A stretch of 64,000 bases of DNA from Wolfiporia cocos (Eukaryota; Basidiomycota; Agaricomycetes; Polyporales; Phaeolaceae), in NCBI GenBank assembly GCA_029448655.1, contig JACCLO010000002.1:186001-250000 (forward strand), in the 5' to 3' direction. The position numbers were made by a program, and so were the translations under genes. Positions 45,972 to 59,227 of the stretch are shown here, piece by piece. Under the pieces are notes generated by a model. It was not told the DNA's origin and made no database searches. It saw nothing but the letters and a program-made list of their open reading frames with translations. The first letter of the stretch is position 1, and each line of letters begins with the position of its first letter.

Positions 45972-48900
45972 ATGTCTAGCCCCGACGAGTCCAAGGATTC
46001 AAACTCAATTCGTAATCGAGCCGCATCCTCCTCCGTTCATGAATCAGTCTCTGCACGCTCGTTCTATAGTTCTTCGAATCCTGGCTCCTCGCGCACTGGA
46101 TATATTGCCCCGGCAGCCTCTCCGTACCGCGAGCCACAGCTCGTGCAAGAGGAGCCACTGACGGATATTATCACCGATGAGTCGGGCAATCCCTCTTGGA
46201 GCGGGTTGCCGGGTCAAACATGGGGCACTACCGATACTTCTGGCTGGGGAAGCCATTCACCTATGCCTTGGGACTCTACCTGGTCTGGTGGCACTGGCCT
46301 CTGGCAGGATTCGAGTAGTGCGCTCAAAGTCACCATCGATGGACGCAGCTCTGAGGAAGAGCTGCGCTGGTACGACAAGTCGGTGCGCGACAAACACGAA
46401 AGACCTGGCCCTGGCATACTGCCCCCCATGCTTGCTGATGCTCTTCACGATCCTGACCATACCCTCTACTCCGTCAGCGTTTCCGATCCGCCCTATACAA
46501 GAGGCCCGCTATCGCCTAGCTCTGATGAGGCCCGCACGGCGGTCCCTCATCCTCGCGCATATTACTGCAGAGAGCACAATGGCTGGGTTCTGCTGATACC
46601 ACAATCCTCGTCTGTGCTTCCGCCGCTTGCGCGTACACTCGAGACGCCACTGCCCGACCAGAATCGCAGGAAAATCACCAACTCCTGCGTCGGAAAGGGG
46701 GAGCAGCTTTTCGGTCAGGTCAATGCTACGCATCATTGGCACCGCTACGAGCGTGCTGTCGATGCGACCAAGCTGAACCCGCCGTTCATGCGCGACGATA
46801 CTCTTCTCGATCTCTATCTTTGCTGCCAGTGCTCTACATACTGCCTTGTCTCTGATGTCATTCCTGGCGTGCTTCCTGTAGATGTGGTCAACAGGTTCAC
46901 TCGCGAGAGACTGGAAAATCCCTCAGTGGGCAGGACTGGTAAGGCGACTGCGCTTGCAGGCTGGGAAACTATTGTCACGTACGTCACAATTTTCCTCGGG
47001 TTGACCTCACCTTACACCGCGCAGCATTGTCGAAAATCGGCTCTGGAAGGACGAACAGCGCATCTTGCCGGTCGATAGACCGAAATTCCAACAAAAGATC
47101 GGTTGGAATGATGATGTGTAGGTAGACTTCTGCTGATTGCTCTCGTTACCTAACGGATTTTAGGCGGCAAATCCTTGAGGCATTGGGATTTAGCATCAAA
47201 CCTAGTCCAGAAGCTTCCGATAAACCAGCTGCGCACCCACCGCCGATCGATCCAAGCACTGCAGAGGGCAAGCAAAGTCGCAAGAAGCTACTTCGCGCTT
47301 GGGCAGAAACCACTGCATTGCTCAACATTTTCAAGAATTCCAGTACGTACATGCATGCTGACATCAGATGTACGCCTAACGATCTGCAGAGGGGGATCTC
47401 GGAGACTACAATCCCCAGGTCCCGCATGGCAAAGTTGTCGGAATGCGTGAGGATTATCAGACTGATATCGGGGCTCATGTAAACCAGAGTAGGTGCCTGC
47501 ACCGATGGCCCCACTACAACCTAACGGAGATCCCTTGCAGTTCCCCGTGGTTTGCTTCCTGATGCTCTCGTCGGCCATGCTGCTTTAGACGAGTCGTGGA
47601 AGGTGCTGGGACTGACCCCCTCCACCTATTCTCCAGGTAGATCCCTTCAGCGTTTCTGTTGAGTATGTCTGATTCAACAATGTTCAGAGCTGCTTGCGTT
47701 CGCCTATCTAGCACAGTGTCGCTGCGACCCTGCCCGGACGCCTCTCTACTTCACCCACTTTGTCAAGATCGTCGAGACGATGACGAATGCGGGGGTAGCC
47801 CCGACCGAGCTGCAACAGCTTGTCATGGCGGAGCGCGAGAGACACCGATACACTGACGAAGATTTGCACAAGGCGGGAGCCTGTCTAGGTTTCGGTCACG
47901 ACGGAGAGCTCCGGGTGGAGCTCGACAACGATGTGGACGACAACTTTATCTTGGGAGCTTGGAGGGATGCGCGCCGCCGTGCTTGGCAGGATCCTGCTCG
48001 CGCGACTTCCATTCGAAACGACTTGAACATCGCTCTCAAGATCATCGCAGACGACAAGGCGAGCGAAGTGCTTCAGAAGGCATGGGAGGAGGAAAAGGGC
48101 ACTGGAATGTCCCCCGATGCCGCGTATTCGACACTGGAAGTGCCGAAAGATGTCGACGAGACGATGCTCATGACGGTGTATCAGATGCGGGTGTGTGATA
48201 CTGTCTGTTTTAGCCGTCTAATCAGATATATCTTGAGCTATGCGGTTAGGTTGACGATCAACCCAGTCAAGCCGAGAGGATGCGCGAGGCATTGACTGTG
48301 ATCGCGGAAGTCACAGGAAGTGAAAGGCTGCGCCAGTACCTGACGACTGGTCAAGATCGTGAGCAGGACCCTTTCGGTGATTGCGGAAACACGAATACTC
48401 ACGCTAATTCATCTGAAGCGGGAGATGCAACTCAAACCGCTCGCCCTGAAATGCCGCGTGGTCTCAATCAGCTGGGTAACACATGCTATCTGAATTCCCT
48501 TCTTCAGGTTAGTATTTCATTAACAAAATGAAGCGGGCGGCTCACGAATACGTCTCAGTACTTCTATACGATCAAGGATCTCCGCGCGGCTATTGCACTT
48601 CTCACCACTGCCGAGGGGAAAACTCTGGACGACAAGAAATTCACTGATGACGACCTCAAGCGGCATCGTGTCGGCGGTAGATTGGTTACAAGAAGGGAGA
48701 TCGCAAGGTCGAAGAAGTGTGGGTCACTGAGATCATGTACGGTGTGAGTTTGCTGATAGGTTGCGCTCAGTCGTGAACCAACTTGCGGACTTGTTCTGGA
48801 ATCTGGAGTATTGCGATGTCCCTGCAGTCACGCCGTCGATCGATCTCGCGAAACTCGCGTTGGTCACCTCACAAGACGAGGAGGAGGAAGACCAGGACAA

Positions 48901-50571
48901 GGCCGGCACCGATTCCTCAAACGATACCGACGCGACTCTTGTCGACGATGCTCCTCCACGCCCATCGCATGAACGTTCTGTTTCTCCTCAGGTCGCGAGT
49001 CCGACCGAGAGTGTGCTTGGTAAACGCCAGCGCGAGCTTGAAGTGGAGATGGATGTTGATGCGACCGCGGCAGCCCGCGGATCCTCGCACGATCGAGATG
49101 ACCGGATGGCATCAACACCCGTGACAGACTCCATGGCGAATCAACAAGCCATTGCATCGTCATCGAAATTGCAACCGATTGACTTGGACGACGTAATGAT
49201 GCTCGATGGACCGGATCCTCAGCAAGAGAACAAGCCGCCTCCCTTGCCTCCCAGAAAGTCGCGTCCAATTGACGACTCGGTGATGATGTTCGGTATGTGA
49301 GAAGCTCCAGTATGCGATGATCGCCTAGTCATCGGTTTGCAGGCAGGCAACACGACGTCTCTGAGTGCATGGACAATTGCATTTTCCAGATCGAGACCGC
49401 GCTGCTTGACTTTGAGGATATGACGGGCACCGAGGACGATAAGACGAGCGTAGTAAAACGGTGAGCTCACTGCAGTGCTTAGAGTGACTTCGCTGACTGG
49501 CTCGTATCAGACTGTTCTATGGCAAGAAGCGGCAGCGACTTACACCTTTGATGAGTGCCGACGACCTGCGCCACAAGTCGTCCATTCACGAGAAAGAGGA
49601 TCTCTTCTCCCATCTCCACGTGAACGTGGCAGATGAAGGGTTCGACCTTTACGACGGCTTGTCAAGATACTTTGACGACGTAGTAGATTTTGATGGGTTC
49701 AAGAAAAGAATGGAAGTATCGCTGGTCGATCTTCCTCCTCTGCTACAAATTCAACTACAGGTGCGTTCAAGTCATCCCGTACTCGTGATGAACTTCACAT
49801 CCTTTTGTAGCGCGTACAATTCGACCGAGAAACACAACAAGCCTACAAATCGCAGGCGTATGTGAAGTTTGACGAAACCATCTTCATGGACCGATTCCTG
49901 GACACTGCTGACCCTGACAAGAAGACGCGTTCAAAAGTCGTGCAAATCGAGCTGAATGCAAGCAGGGAGAAGATACAGCGGTTAACCCATGACAAGGTTT
50001 GTCTGACAATCCCACATGAGTGACGGACGTTCTAATGCTTCCTACTCAAGCATGCTCCCTTTGCACCCGCCCTCGGTGGGGTTGCGGACTTCCTCTCGAA
50101 GCAAACCGCTGTGCAGCTGCCTGAGGTCGATGATGATCTGATAGGCAAACTTCGGAGCGAGCAAGATTTCGTTACAGCGCAATTAGAGCAAGAGCGGAAC
50201 AATGCCGTGCATCTCAAGTCGCAGATCGAAGATATCTGGGGAGACGATCAGTCCGCTGCGTATGAATTGACCTCCGTGTTTATTCACCGCGGATCATCAC
50301 CATCATGGGGTCACTATTTCTTCTACTCCCGCAACCTTCCGAACAATCCCGACCAGTGGTTCAAGTACAACGACTCCGACGTGAGCGTAGTGTCGAAGGA
50401 TGAGGTTTTGGCAGATACCACAGGATCTAACGCTAATCCTTACATGGTAAGTAGTATATCTGAAGCGTTGCACTCGTTAACTGTTCTTTGCAGCTGGTCT
50501 TCGCTCGAAAGGGCTCAGAAGCCATCGAGACGGTTCATCGCTTTGATCCTGCACAATTGCAAGACGCATGA
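45972..50571 (+). CDS. UBP2: Ubiquitin carboxyl-terminal hydrolase, Ubp2-like
   Basis: A cysteine protease that removes ubiquitin; yeast Ubp2 trims K63-linked chains and works with Rsp5. About 14 exons join with consistent phases; the first is 45972-46978. The disordered Ser-rich N-terminus is followed by the Ubp2-specific N-terminal region (YLCCQCSTYCLVSDVIPGVLP at about 46820, then VRQILEALGFSIKP, and LLAFAYLAQCRCDP). The Cys box is GLNQLGNTCYLNSLLQ at about 48465-48508 (catalytic Cys in NTCYL). An acidic insert with VMMLDGPDPQQENK interrupts the catalytic domain. The His box is FIHRGSSPSWGHYFFYSRN at about 50278, then NPYMLVFARKGSEAIETVHRF at the end. Stop TGA 50569-50571. The catalytic residues are present and no lesion was found. 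Confidence 0.9.
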
Positions 50572-50648
50572 GCTTGATGCACTGCACTTGGCGCTTGTCG
50601 TAAACCTCGTCACTGTATCATACACAATTCAAGCAGATGTATAATTGG

Positions 50649-53231
50649 TTATGCTAGGTACTTGAGCGATATAGTACACTGGGACCACGCGGATTGGATT
50701 AATGTACAGCTCGCATCTCCTCGGAAGGACTTACCAAACGATTTATGGCCATTCCCACCTCAATCGTCCGCGGCCGTGCTAGAAACCCGTCGATTCTGTC
50801 ATCTTCCATCAGTGCATCTATGCTTGCATCGTCCATCAGACTTTGAAGAACCACGAGATATTCTGACAATGTTCGGTCAGGCGGTTGTGTATGCAAGAAT
50901 TTCAACGCCATGACGATTGCGCGAGACTGGCTGTCATGGACCAGCTGCGCCACTTCGGTCAGGTCAAGCGTTTCGTCGCCAACGTCAATTACTGTGCGCC
51001 TTCGCACTGCTGCTTTCGTCGACGGCGAGGGTAGCGTTTTGGTGTCCAGGCGTCGCAGTCTTACAGCCCCAAACGTTGGCACTGTGTGCAAGCTCTTAGT
51101 ATATTATGATGCGGTGCCTATGTAACACGCACTTTCTGAGGCAGATACCACCGAGGGGATTTCCTGGGCGATCTCCCTAGCTTTCTCAGTAATGTCGTAG
51201 CACTGATACTGCCGCATCTCTAGTACAAGGTCTGCCACATCGCAATAGTCGCCTGTACGATGCGGTTGGTATCGCGACGACTGTCCAAAGGCTTCGACCT
51301 ACCACAGCCTCCTATGACCAGGATCGACGAACAGCGGTGCTCTTGCAGCATGGCGCGGATCTGAAAGACAGAGTCGGACCCGTGGCCGGGCCAAGTACCG
51401 CTCGTGAAAAGCTCGCACCTTGAAGATGAGCGGGTTGATGGGGTCGGCCTCGATGAGCCGCCGCATGCGCAGGTCTCGAATCAAAAAGTTGGTCGCACAA
51501 GTGTCCTCGTCAAAGAGCAGGGTGTCTGCACCCAGCTCGAGAGCCTGCGCGAGGCGGTGAGCAGATCATCCGGCATCCCAGCGCGCGCAAGCGCGTACCT
51601 CGACGACGCCAGCGGCCATGGACGTGCTCCCGCTCGCGTCCTGCGTGGAGAACGCGGCGGTCGACGCCCCTCCGGGGAGGTCGTGTATGAACGGCGAGAT
51701 GTCGACGCACTGGATCGAGCGGCCATCTTCGCCCTGCACCGACACGCACTTCTCGGAGGTGACCACGAACTCACGGCCATCTGTTCCGCGAATTATCAAC
51801 GGCTCTCATAGAGCGCGGGAGCGGAGACGAACCCCCGGGGACGTGGTTGTAGCACCCGACTGCAAGCGCGTCGAGCAGCGTCGACTTGCCCTGCATGGCG
51901 CCTGAGCATGCTCACGCCGCCACACGCAAAGTAAGGACGCACATGGAACCCGCCCCCCGCGACCATCGTGATCCCGACGGGGATGCCCATCCCCGCGATC
52001 GACCCACGATGCGGCAGCGCAAACGTGCGCGCGAGCGCAGGCGGCGCACGGAAGGAGACGACGTGCGGCCCGCACATGGGCGCGTCCGACGCGCCGCTCG
52101 CGCGGGGCAGGACCGCGCCGTCCGCGACGAACGCGACGAGGCCTGCGTCCGCGCCGCACACGCCGTGTTCAGCGCACGAGGCCGCGCACGGGGACGATAG
52201 CACGCACCTGCTTCTGTGACCGCGCGCCGCAGACACTCCTGGTCCTCCACGCTGTCCACGAACGCGTGCACGCTCTCCTTGTGCGCGTCGTAGAGTAGGG
52301 TCCGCGCGAGCGCGGGGACGGACGCGCGGAAGATCTCCGCAGCCCACTCGCCGAGGATCGTGCGCCCTGTCGTCTGTCGTCCTTACCCGTCCAGCGAGGC
52401 ACAGAGAGCGGCGGGACGCACCTTGTGCCGGGAAGCCCACCGTGAAGCGCGCCTCGAGCGCGCCGTCGCGGGCGTCGAGGACGACCGCGCTGCGCTCGAG
52501 GACCTGCTGCCCGGGCCGGTCGGCGGTGAGCTCCCCGCCCTTCGCACCGGCCCACCGCCTGCTCTTCTGCGCGCCGTGGGCTTTGGAGAGCGCGACGGCG
52601 GCGTCGTGCAGCCTGCGCGCGAGGAAGTCGCACAGGGCCACTTGCCTGTGCCGCGTTCAGCGTTCCGGGCGCCGGGTCACGCGGGGGGGCGTAACGGCAA
52701 TGGGGGCGGACGGGACGCACCGAGTGCGGTTCGCGAACAGCGACGGGGGGAGCTGCGCGGTCGCCTGCGGGACGCGGATGCGGACTTTGCTCGGGGGCGC
52801 GAACGGGTCGCTCTGGACGTGGTCGATGTGCAGGCGGAACGGCGGGTCGCTGTAGTCCCAGCTCCCTGTCGTCGCCCAGGTACACAGCTCTGTCTCGAAC
52901 AAGCTAGGAGGCGGCGCACCTTGCACATCGCGGTACGCGGGGTAGCTCTTCCCGTCCAGCCTCTTCAGCTCGCGGACGAGGTCCTCCGCGCTCCGCCCTG
53001 GCCGCCTCCGTGTTCGTACGCTGGACTCGATGCAGCTGCAGTGCGACTTACCAGAGTCATCGTCGTTCCGCCTCTTCGCTCCGCGCGCACTGCCGGCCTC
53101 CGCGGGGCCTCCGCCCCGGCCGCGCCCGCGTCGAGAGCCGTAGAGGTTCTTGTAGTATGCGCCTCGTCCTAAGGCAGGCCGGGACTGTTCGAGCCGCAGC
53201 AGTGCGTGCGACGGGGCGGCTTACCTGACAT
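50649..53231 (-). CDS. Predicted ABC-class ATPase (PF09818-like)
   Basis: Resembles the predicted ABC-class ATPase family (COG3044), whose role is unknown. ATG 53231 with a first exon of only 7 nt, then 53168-53052 (Arg/Gly-rich RRGRGRGGG), 52997-52920 and more. Family blocks: FRLHIDHVQSDPFAPPSKVRI, VALCDFLARRL, SFRAPPALARTFALPHRGSIAGMGIP, then Walker A at about 51940-51860, FVVTSEKCVSVQGEDGRSI, DISPFIHDLPGG, the Walker B-like DTLLFDEDTCATNFLIRD and ILVIGGCGDYCDVADLVL. The Walker A joins across an intron, and the only in-frame splice I find reads GFHGAMQGKST, three residues longer than the usual GGGxHGKST. The C-terminus is either at 50699 (no last splice) or 50649. It converges with the UBP2-like gene, 77 bp apart. 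Confidence 0.85.
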
Positions 53232-53377
53232 GGCGGTCGTGAACAAGGCGTGACTGCTTCGGACACAATTGAATCGAAGGCAGGGCAGATGGTATGACTA
53301 CTGTACATGTACTGATACACCTTCCGAGCATAACGCAGATATACGGACGAGATGGGCGCAGAGGAACGGCGTGCACC

Positions 53378-53911
53378 TAGTCTGAGGTCGGGAGAGAGAA
53401 CAGGCTCGCGTCGCCCGTCAGGGTGAGGGCGTTGATGCGCTGTGCGCCGCCCTGCTCTTGCACGCTGCAGGACCATTGTGAGCGGAGATCCAGGCTCCAA
53501 GACGCACGCACTCACGCAGCCTCCGCAATAACCGCGGCGGGCTCGCTCGAGTCGCTCCGCGTCCAGTCGAACCTAGTGCCGACCTACACGCCGTGAGTCG
53601 CCTCTCAGGCGCACCGCGCGGCCACGCACCACATCGTCCTGCGCACACTGCACGGGGGAGAAGCTGGCGCTCGCGTCGTTCCACTTCTTCTGGAGCTGGA
53701 GCAGCTGCTGCTTGAGGCCCTCCCTGTCGAGCTGCGAGCCGTTCACGGTGCCCGCCGCGTCCTTGGTGAAGAGGTTGTTGAAGCGGGTGCTGAAGAGGTC
53801 GATGGGGCCGTGGCCGATGCGTATGCCGGCGGGGGCGTTGAAGTGGATGTACGGCGAGTTGAGCAGCGCCTGGAGCTTGTCCTGCAGCCAGGCCGAGTCT
53901 GCGGTCGTCAT
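53378..53911 (-). CDS. Small NTF2-like fold protein
   Basis: About 146 residues from three exons: 53911-53630, 53583-53516, 53464-53378. It starts MTTADSAWLQDKLQ and ends SLFSLPTSD. The pattern of an N-terminal helix (AWLQDKLQALLNSP), a short segment around FNNLFTKDAAGTVNG and C-terminal strands (GTRFDWTR, INALTLTGDASLF) fits the NTF2/SnoaL-like superfamily, which covers enzymes and binding proteins. I cannot give a substrate. The open frame upstream of the ATG may hold an earlier start. It lies head-to-tail with the PF09818-like gene. Confidence 0.7.
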
Positions 53912-54197
53912 CGTGGCGGGGATGTAGCTGCGGATGATGCGGGTGAGCTTGACGCGGTGGGCTATCGTTGGGAGATGGCGGTGCAGATTGGCCGATGTGG
54001 GAGAGCGATGGTCTTATAGCATGAAGGTCGAGTAATAATAATCTGCGGGCTCATCGCGTTCGCGGTCGCGACCGCTCGCGCCATGATGTCACGATCACGA
54101 GACCGCGCTTCACGCGTCTGTCATTCTTTGGCAATGTATTCGAGTGCCTATAGATACAGCATTGGCTACAAATGTGCGCAGATCCCCCGTACATCCC

Positions 54198-55545
54198 TCA
54201 GAACTTGAACACCTAGCGCGGAGGTCACCAGAAAAATCAAGCGCTACAGCCGCCACACGCACCTGGTCCTCGGTGTAGCCGAGCTCCTTCAGGATGCCAC
54301 TGACCGGGCCCTGCTTCGCTATGCTTTCCTTCTTGCCCGCGATCGCGTTCACCTGGCCAGGAGGTCCTACGGCTCCTCGTCAGCACACGAGCACGCCGCG
54401 CGCGCATGCACACTCACCGCACACGAGCACCTTGACCTTGTTGCCGAGGCTCGCGGGCGCGATGTGCTTCGCGATCATCTCCTTGCTGATGTATCCCGTG
54501 TATCCCTTCCAGTTGCTGTCCGCCTTGTCCACCGTGTAGATGACGTTGAACGTGTCGGGGTGCTCCTTCTTGAGCTGGTCAAACTCCTCGCGGAGCAGGA
54601 TGTCGCGCTCCGAGATGTTCGCGAAGAGCAGCGTGAACTTTGTCTTGTTGCTCGGGTCCGCGAGCGCGTGCTTCAGCACCTGGTACATCGGCGTGCTGCG
54701 CGTGCGTGCTCAGCGCGGCGCATTAGCCCGAGGAACGGCCGCACTCACATGCCGCTCCCGCCCGCGATCATGCCAACCGCGTCCCACTCGTTCTCTGCGC
54801 GGCCGATCAGCCAGCGTAACTCGCGCACGCGCGGGACACTCACGCTTGTACGGGATCTTGGTCAGGGGGCCCTTGATGGCGAGCTTCTCGCCGGGCTTGA
54901 GCGCGTGGATGTACTGCGACATCTGGCCCTGCTCGTAGCGCTTGATGAGGAACGTGAACTCGCCCTCGAGGTCGGGCGGCGAGATGGGCGTGTACGGGCG
55001 GTGGACGGGCTTGCCCTTGTCGTCGAGGAGCGGGCGGGCGCCCTCTGCGGGCTCGACGAGCACGCACGACGCGACGGGCATGAGCGACGCCTGGCCCTCG
55101 GGCAGCTTGAAGATGTACCTGCGCCGCGCGCGTCAGCAGCGGGGGGCGCGCACGGGGAGGGGGACGCACTTGGCGGTGTTGTGGTTGTACGGCTCGACGC
55201 GCTTGAGCTCGAAGTCGACCCACTTTTGCGGGTCGAGCGGGCTGGTGAGGTCCTTCTTGGGCGTCGCGGCCGCGTTGGCGCTGCCGCCCTGCTTGAGGTA
55301 GATGTACGCGGCGATGCCCGCGCAGCCTGTGCATGGGTCAGCGTGGGAAGAATAGCACTGGCTGAGGACGGACCTGCGCCGCCGAGGTAGAGCGGGAGGT
55401 TGGACGGCTTTTTGGACGCGTCGGGCGCGGTAGAGTAGCGGCGCGCGGCCTGGCGGTGCTGCGTGCACGCTCAGCTGCAAATTTCGCGGAGGGGCAGACA
55501 ACTCACGAGTGCGCGCGCGCTAAAGGCAAACCTGGCAAAGGACAT
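54198..55545 (-). CDS. MCR1: NADH-cytochrome b5 reductase, mitochondrial type
   Basis: Transfers electrons from NADH through FAD to cytochrome b5; Mcr1 is in the mitochondrial outer membrane and intermembrane space. ATG 55545 gives [13 protein letters not shown], an Arg/Ala-rich presequence, then a membrane segment ([17 protein letters not shown]). FAD-binding RPYTPIS (about 54995), the GPLTKIPYK loop, NADH-binding [15 protein letters not shown] and the VCGPPG motif follow. The last coding exon is VFKF with TGA 54200-54198, joined by a GT-AG intron after LGYTEDQ. All key residues are present and the length (about 330) is normal. Divergent from HOG1. Confidence 0.92.
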
Positions 55546-56068
55546 GGCGTCGGCTGGCTGATGAAAGGAGAGGGAGCGTGCGAGCGCGCTTTATACCGCG
55601 GCGGGTGTGGTAAGCAGCAGCCGGCGGGCGTCTCTCCTCGGCCACCGCGTCCGGCGGCCATCTTGGGCGCCAAATCTCGCTTAGAACGCCCCTACGTCAT
55701 CCGTGGCCACAGCAAAGGCGGGCTTGTAGGGGCATACAACCCCATAGTATGCGCATTTGTAGCGATCGGTAGATCAGAACCTGGCCCCGCGCGTCGCAAT
55801 ATAAGCCCTACGTCATCGATATTGCCAGACGACTCTGCCCTATCGCAACACATCGTCGCCAGCACAGGCACAAGCAACGCATATAGTGAAAGGCAGCATG
55901 TCGCAGCAGGAGAGAGGGCGTTGTGGAGCGGGAGGGTATCAGTCCGGGGGCTGCTTACATAAGCGCTTACCCTCCCTGAGCTCCACCTGCTCATTTTCGC
56001 GTCTCTCTGCTCCTCCTCTCATCAGACCGCGACGAACGACGTCGCGCACTCCATCCACCTCCTGCACA
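55546..56068. promoter_or_regulatory. Shared promoter region of MCR1 and HOG1
   Basis: 523 bp between the two start codons. Two copies of TACGTCAT (55693-55700 and 55809-55816) match the half-palindromic CRE-type site of ATF/CREB bZIP factors. A TATAAG element lies at 55800-55805. Atf1-type factors are known targets of Hog1/Sty1, so stress feedback is an inference. Confidence 0.5.
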
Positions 56069-57877
<1,809 letters not shown>

Positions 57878-58357
57878 GCGACCCGCCGGTAGACTGTCCT
57901 GCCTTTGGATACGCCGCCGCCGCCCGCGCACCACCCATGCTCACGATACACGCTTTGTTCCCGCCCGTGCTCGCGCCAGAACCCTTTCGCGTTGGTAGCC
58001 TTAATCGTACATATCTGTAGGTCCGCTGTGTGTAATGATCCCTGTCTCGTTCGCGTTCTCGCGTCCTTACCTTTCTTGGTGGTGCGTGCTCGGTGGCCTT
58101 GGCGTGACGCGGTTGGCGGGGCGGCGGCATGTCGTGTACGGCTTCGGCACATACGAGGGTGTGATGGACTTTATGGAGGAATATGAGAAGTAGACAGCAG
58201 CTAAATTTGTTGTGTGTACCATGTCGTCTGTTTATCGAGTAACGGCGACTAGATCTTTCGTGAACGATACAAGCGAGGCCTGCCAGGCCGGCTTGCAGCC
58301 TGGGCACGCCTCTCTCGTCTCTTGCCACGCCTCGCACGACACAGTATCCACCTGAGC

Positions 58358-58537
58358 ATGCCTTCATCGCACGTCTCCAGCAATAGCGGCCACTCCTCGG
58401 CATCTTCTTCAGGTTCGCTCAGCGGCTTCCCGGAGGAGGACCTACGCTCGGCGGGGCGCAACAACCCAGGCTACTTCCCCGCGAGGCTCGGCCAGACTCT
58501 CGAGCGCGGCCGGTACTGCATCGTCCGGAAGCTCGGA
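58358..58537 (+). pseudogene. SRPK-like protein kinase, 5' fragment cut by retroelement
   Basis: ATG 58358 starts a Ser-rich N-terminus (MPSSHVSSNSGHSS), then GFPEEDLRSAGRNNPGYFPARLGQTLERGRYCIVRKLG. This is the start of an SRPK-type kinase, where GRY.VVRKLGWG begins the Gly loop. The frame breaks at 58538 exactly where a TGTCACAAGCC LTR-like terminus begins, inside the expected Gly-Trp-Gly. The remaining kinase lobes are not in the window. Either the gene is disrupted in this strain or the rest lies beyond 64000. The fragment could still be transcribed. Confidence 0.75.
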
Positions 58538-59227
58538 TGTCACAAGCCAATTTCAAAGCCTAGTAAAACACCCTAGGTTGACACCCCATTCACGCCGTAC
58601 GCACGCTACAGCACTCTATCCGAGCCCAGCTGGAATCCCACGGCAACGCTAGTAGAAGCCCTCCGCTATACAGGACACTACGGGCACTAGCAGCAGACCA
58701 CCGGCAGTCTAACCCTAAACTCAGTCCAAGACCACACGTCCAAGTACAAAGCCACACAGTCACATGACCCTTGGCTCACGTTTAGCTAACCCTTGGCTAA
58801 CGATAAGCTGACCCTTGGCTCATGCTAACCAAGACTTACGGCTAGCACTAAACCACGTCCACCCAACCAATCAAACCCTACGCCTCCCGTCTCCACGAAC
58901 CCATGCCATTACAGGCACTAGACTTACACTCTATGCGTTCACGCTACGGCTTCTCCTCAGTACCATGAACCTCGGAACCTAGGCCGTGAACGATCGACCT
59001 TTAGTACGTAACCCTTTGGGAACATGGACCGCTCACGCGCTCCCAGACCACACCCTGTATAAACCCTGCCATTGGCGTGGCAGAACCCCTATCGACGAGA
59101 ACCACCGATAGAACCCCGATCGACGTAACCTACCGATCACCACTGGCATAAACCCGACCGATGAGGACCACCGGTCATTATGACGTCACGAGTTCGGGGG
59201 AGTATGAGTCCGTTCCCCTGGTCAGCC
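58538..59227. repeat. LTR-like retroelement sequence in the SRPK-like gene
   Basis: It starts TGTCACAAGCCAATTTC, similar to the start of element B LTRs on the - strand, and contains repeated GACCCTTGGCTCA/TAACCCTTGGCTAA motifs. No end or duplication could be paired, because the next element begins directly at 59228. Confidence 0.55.
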
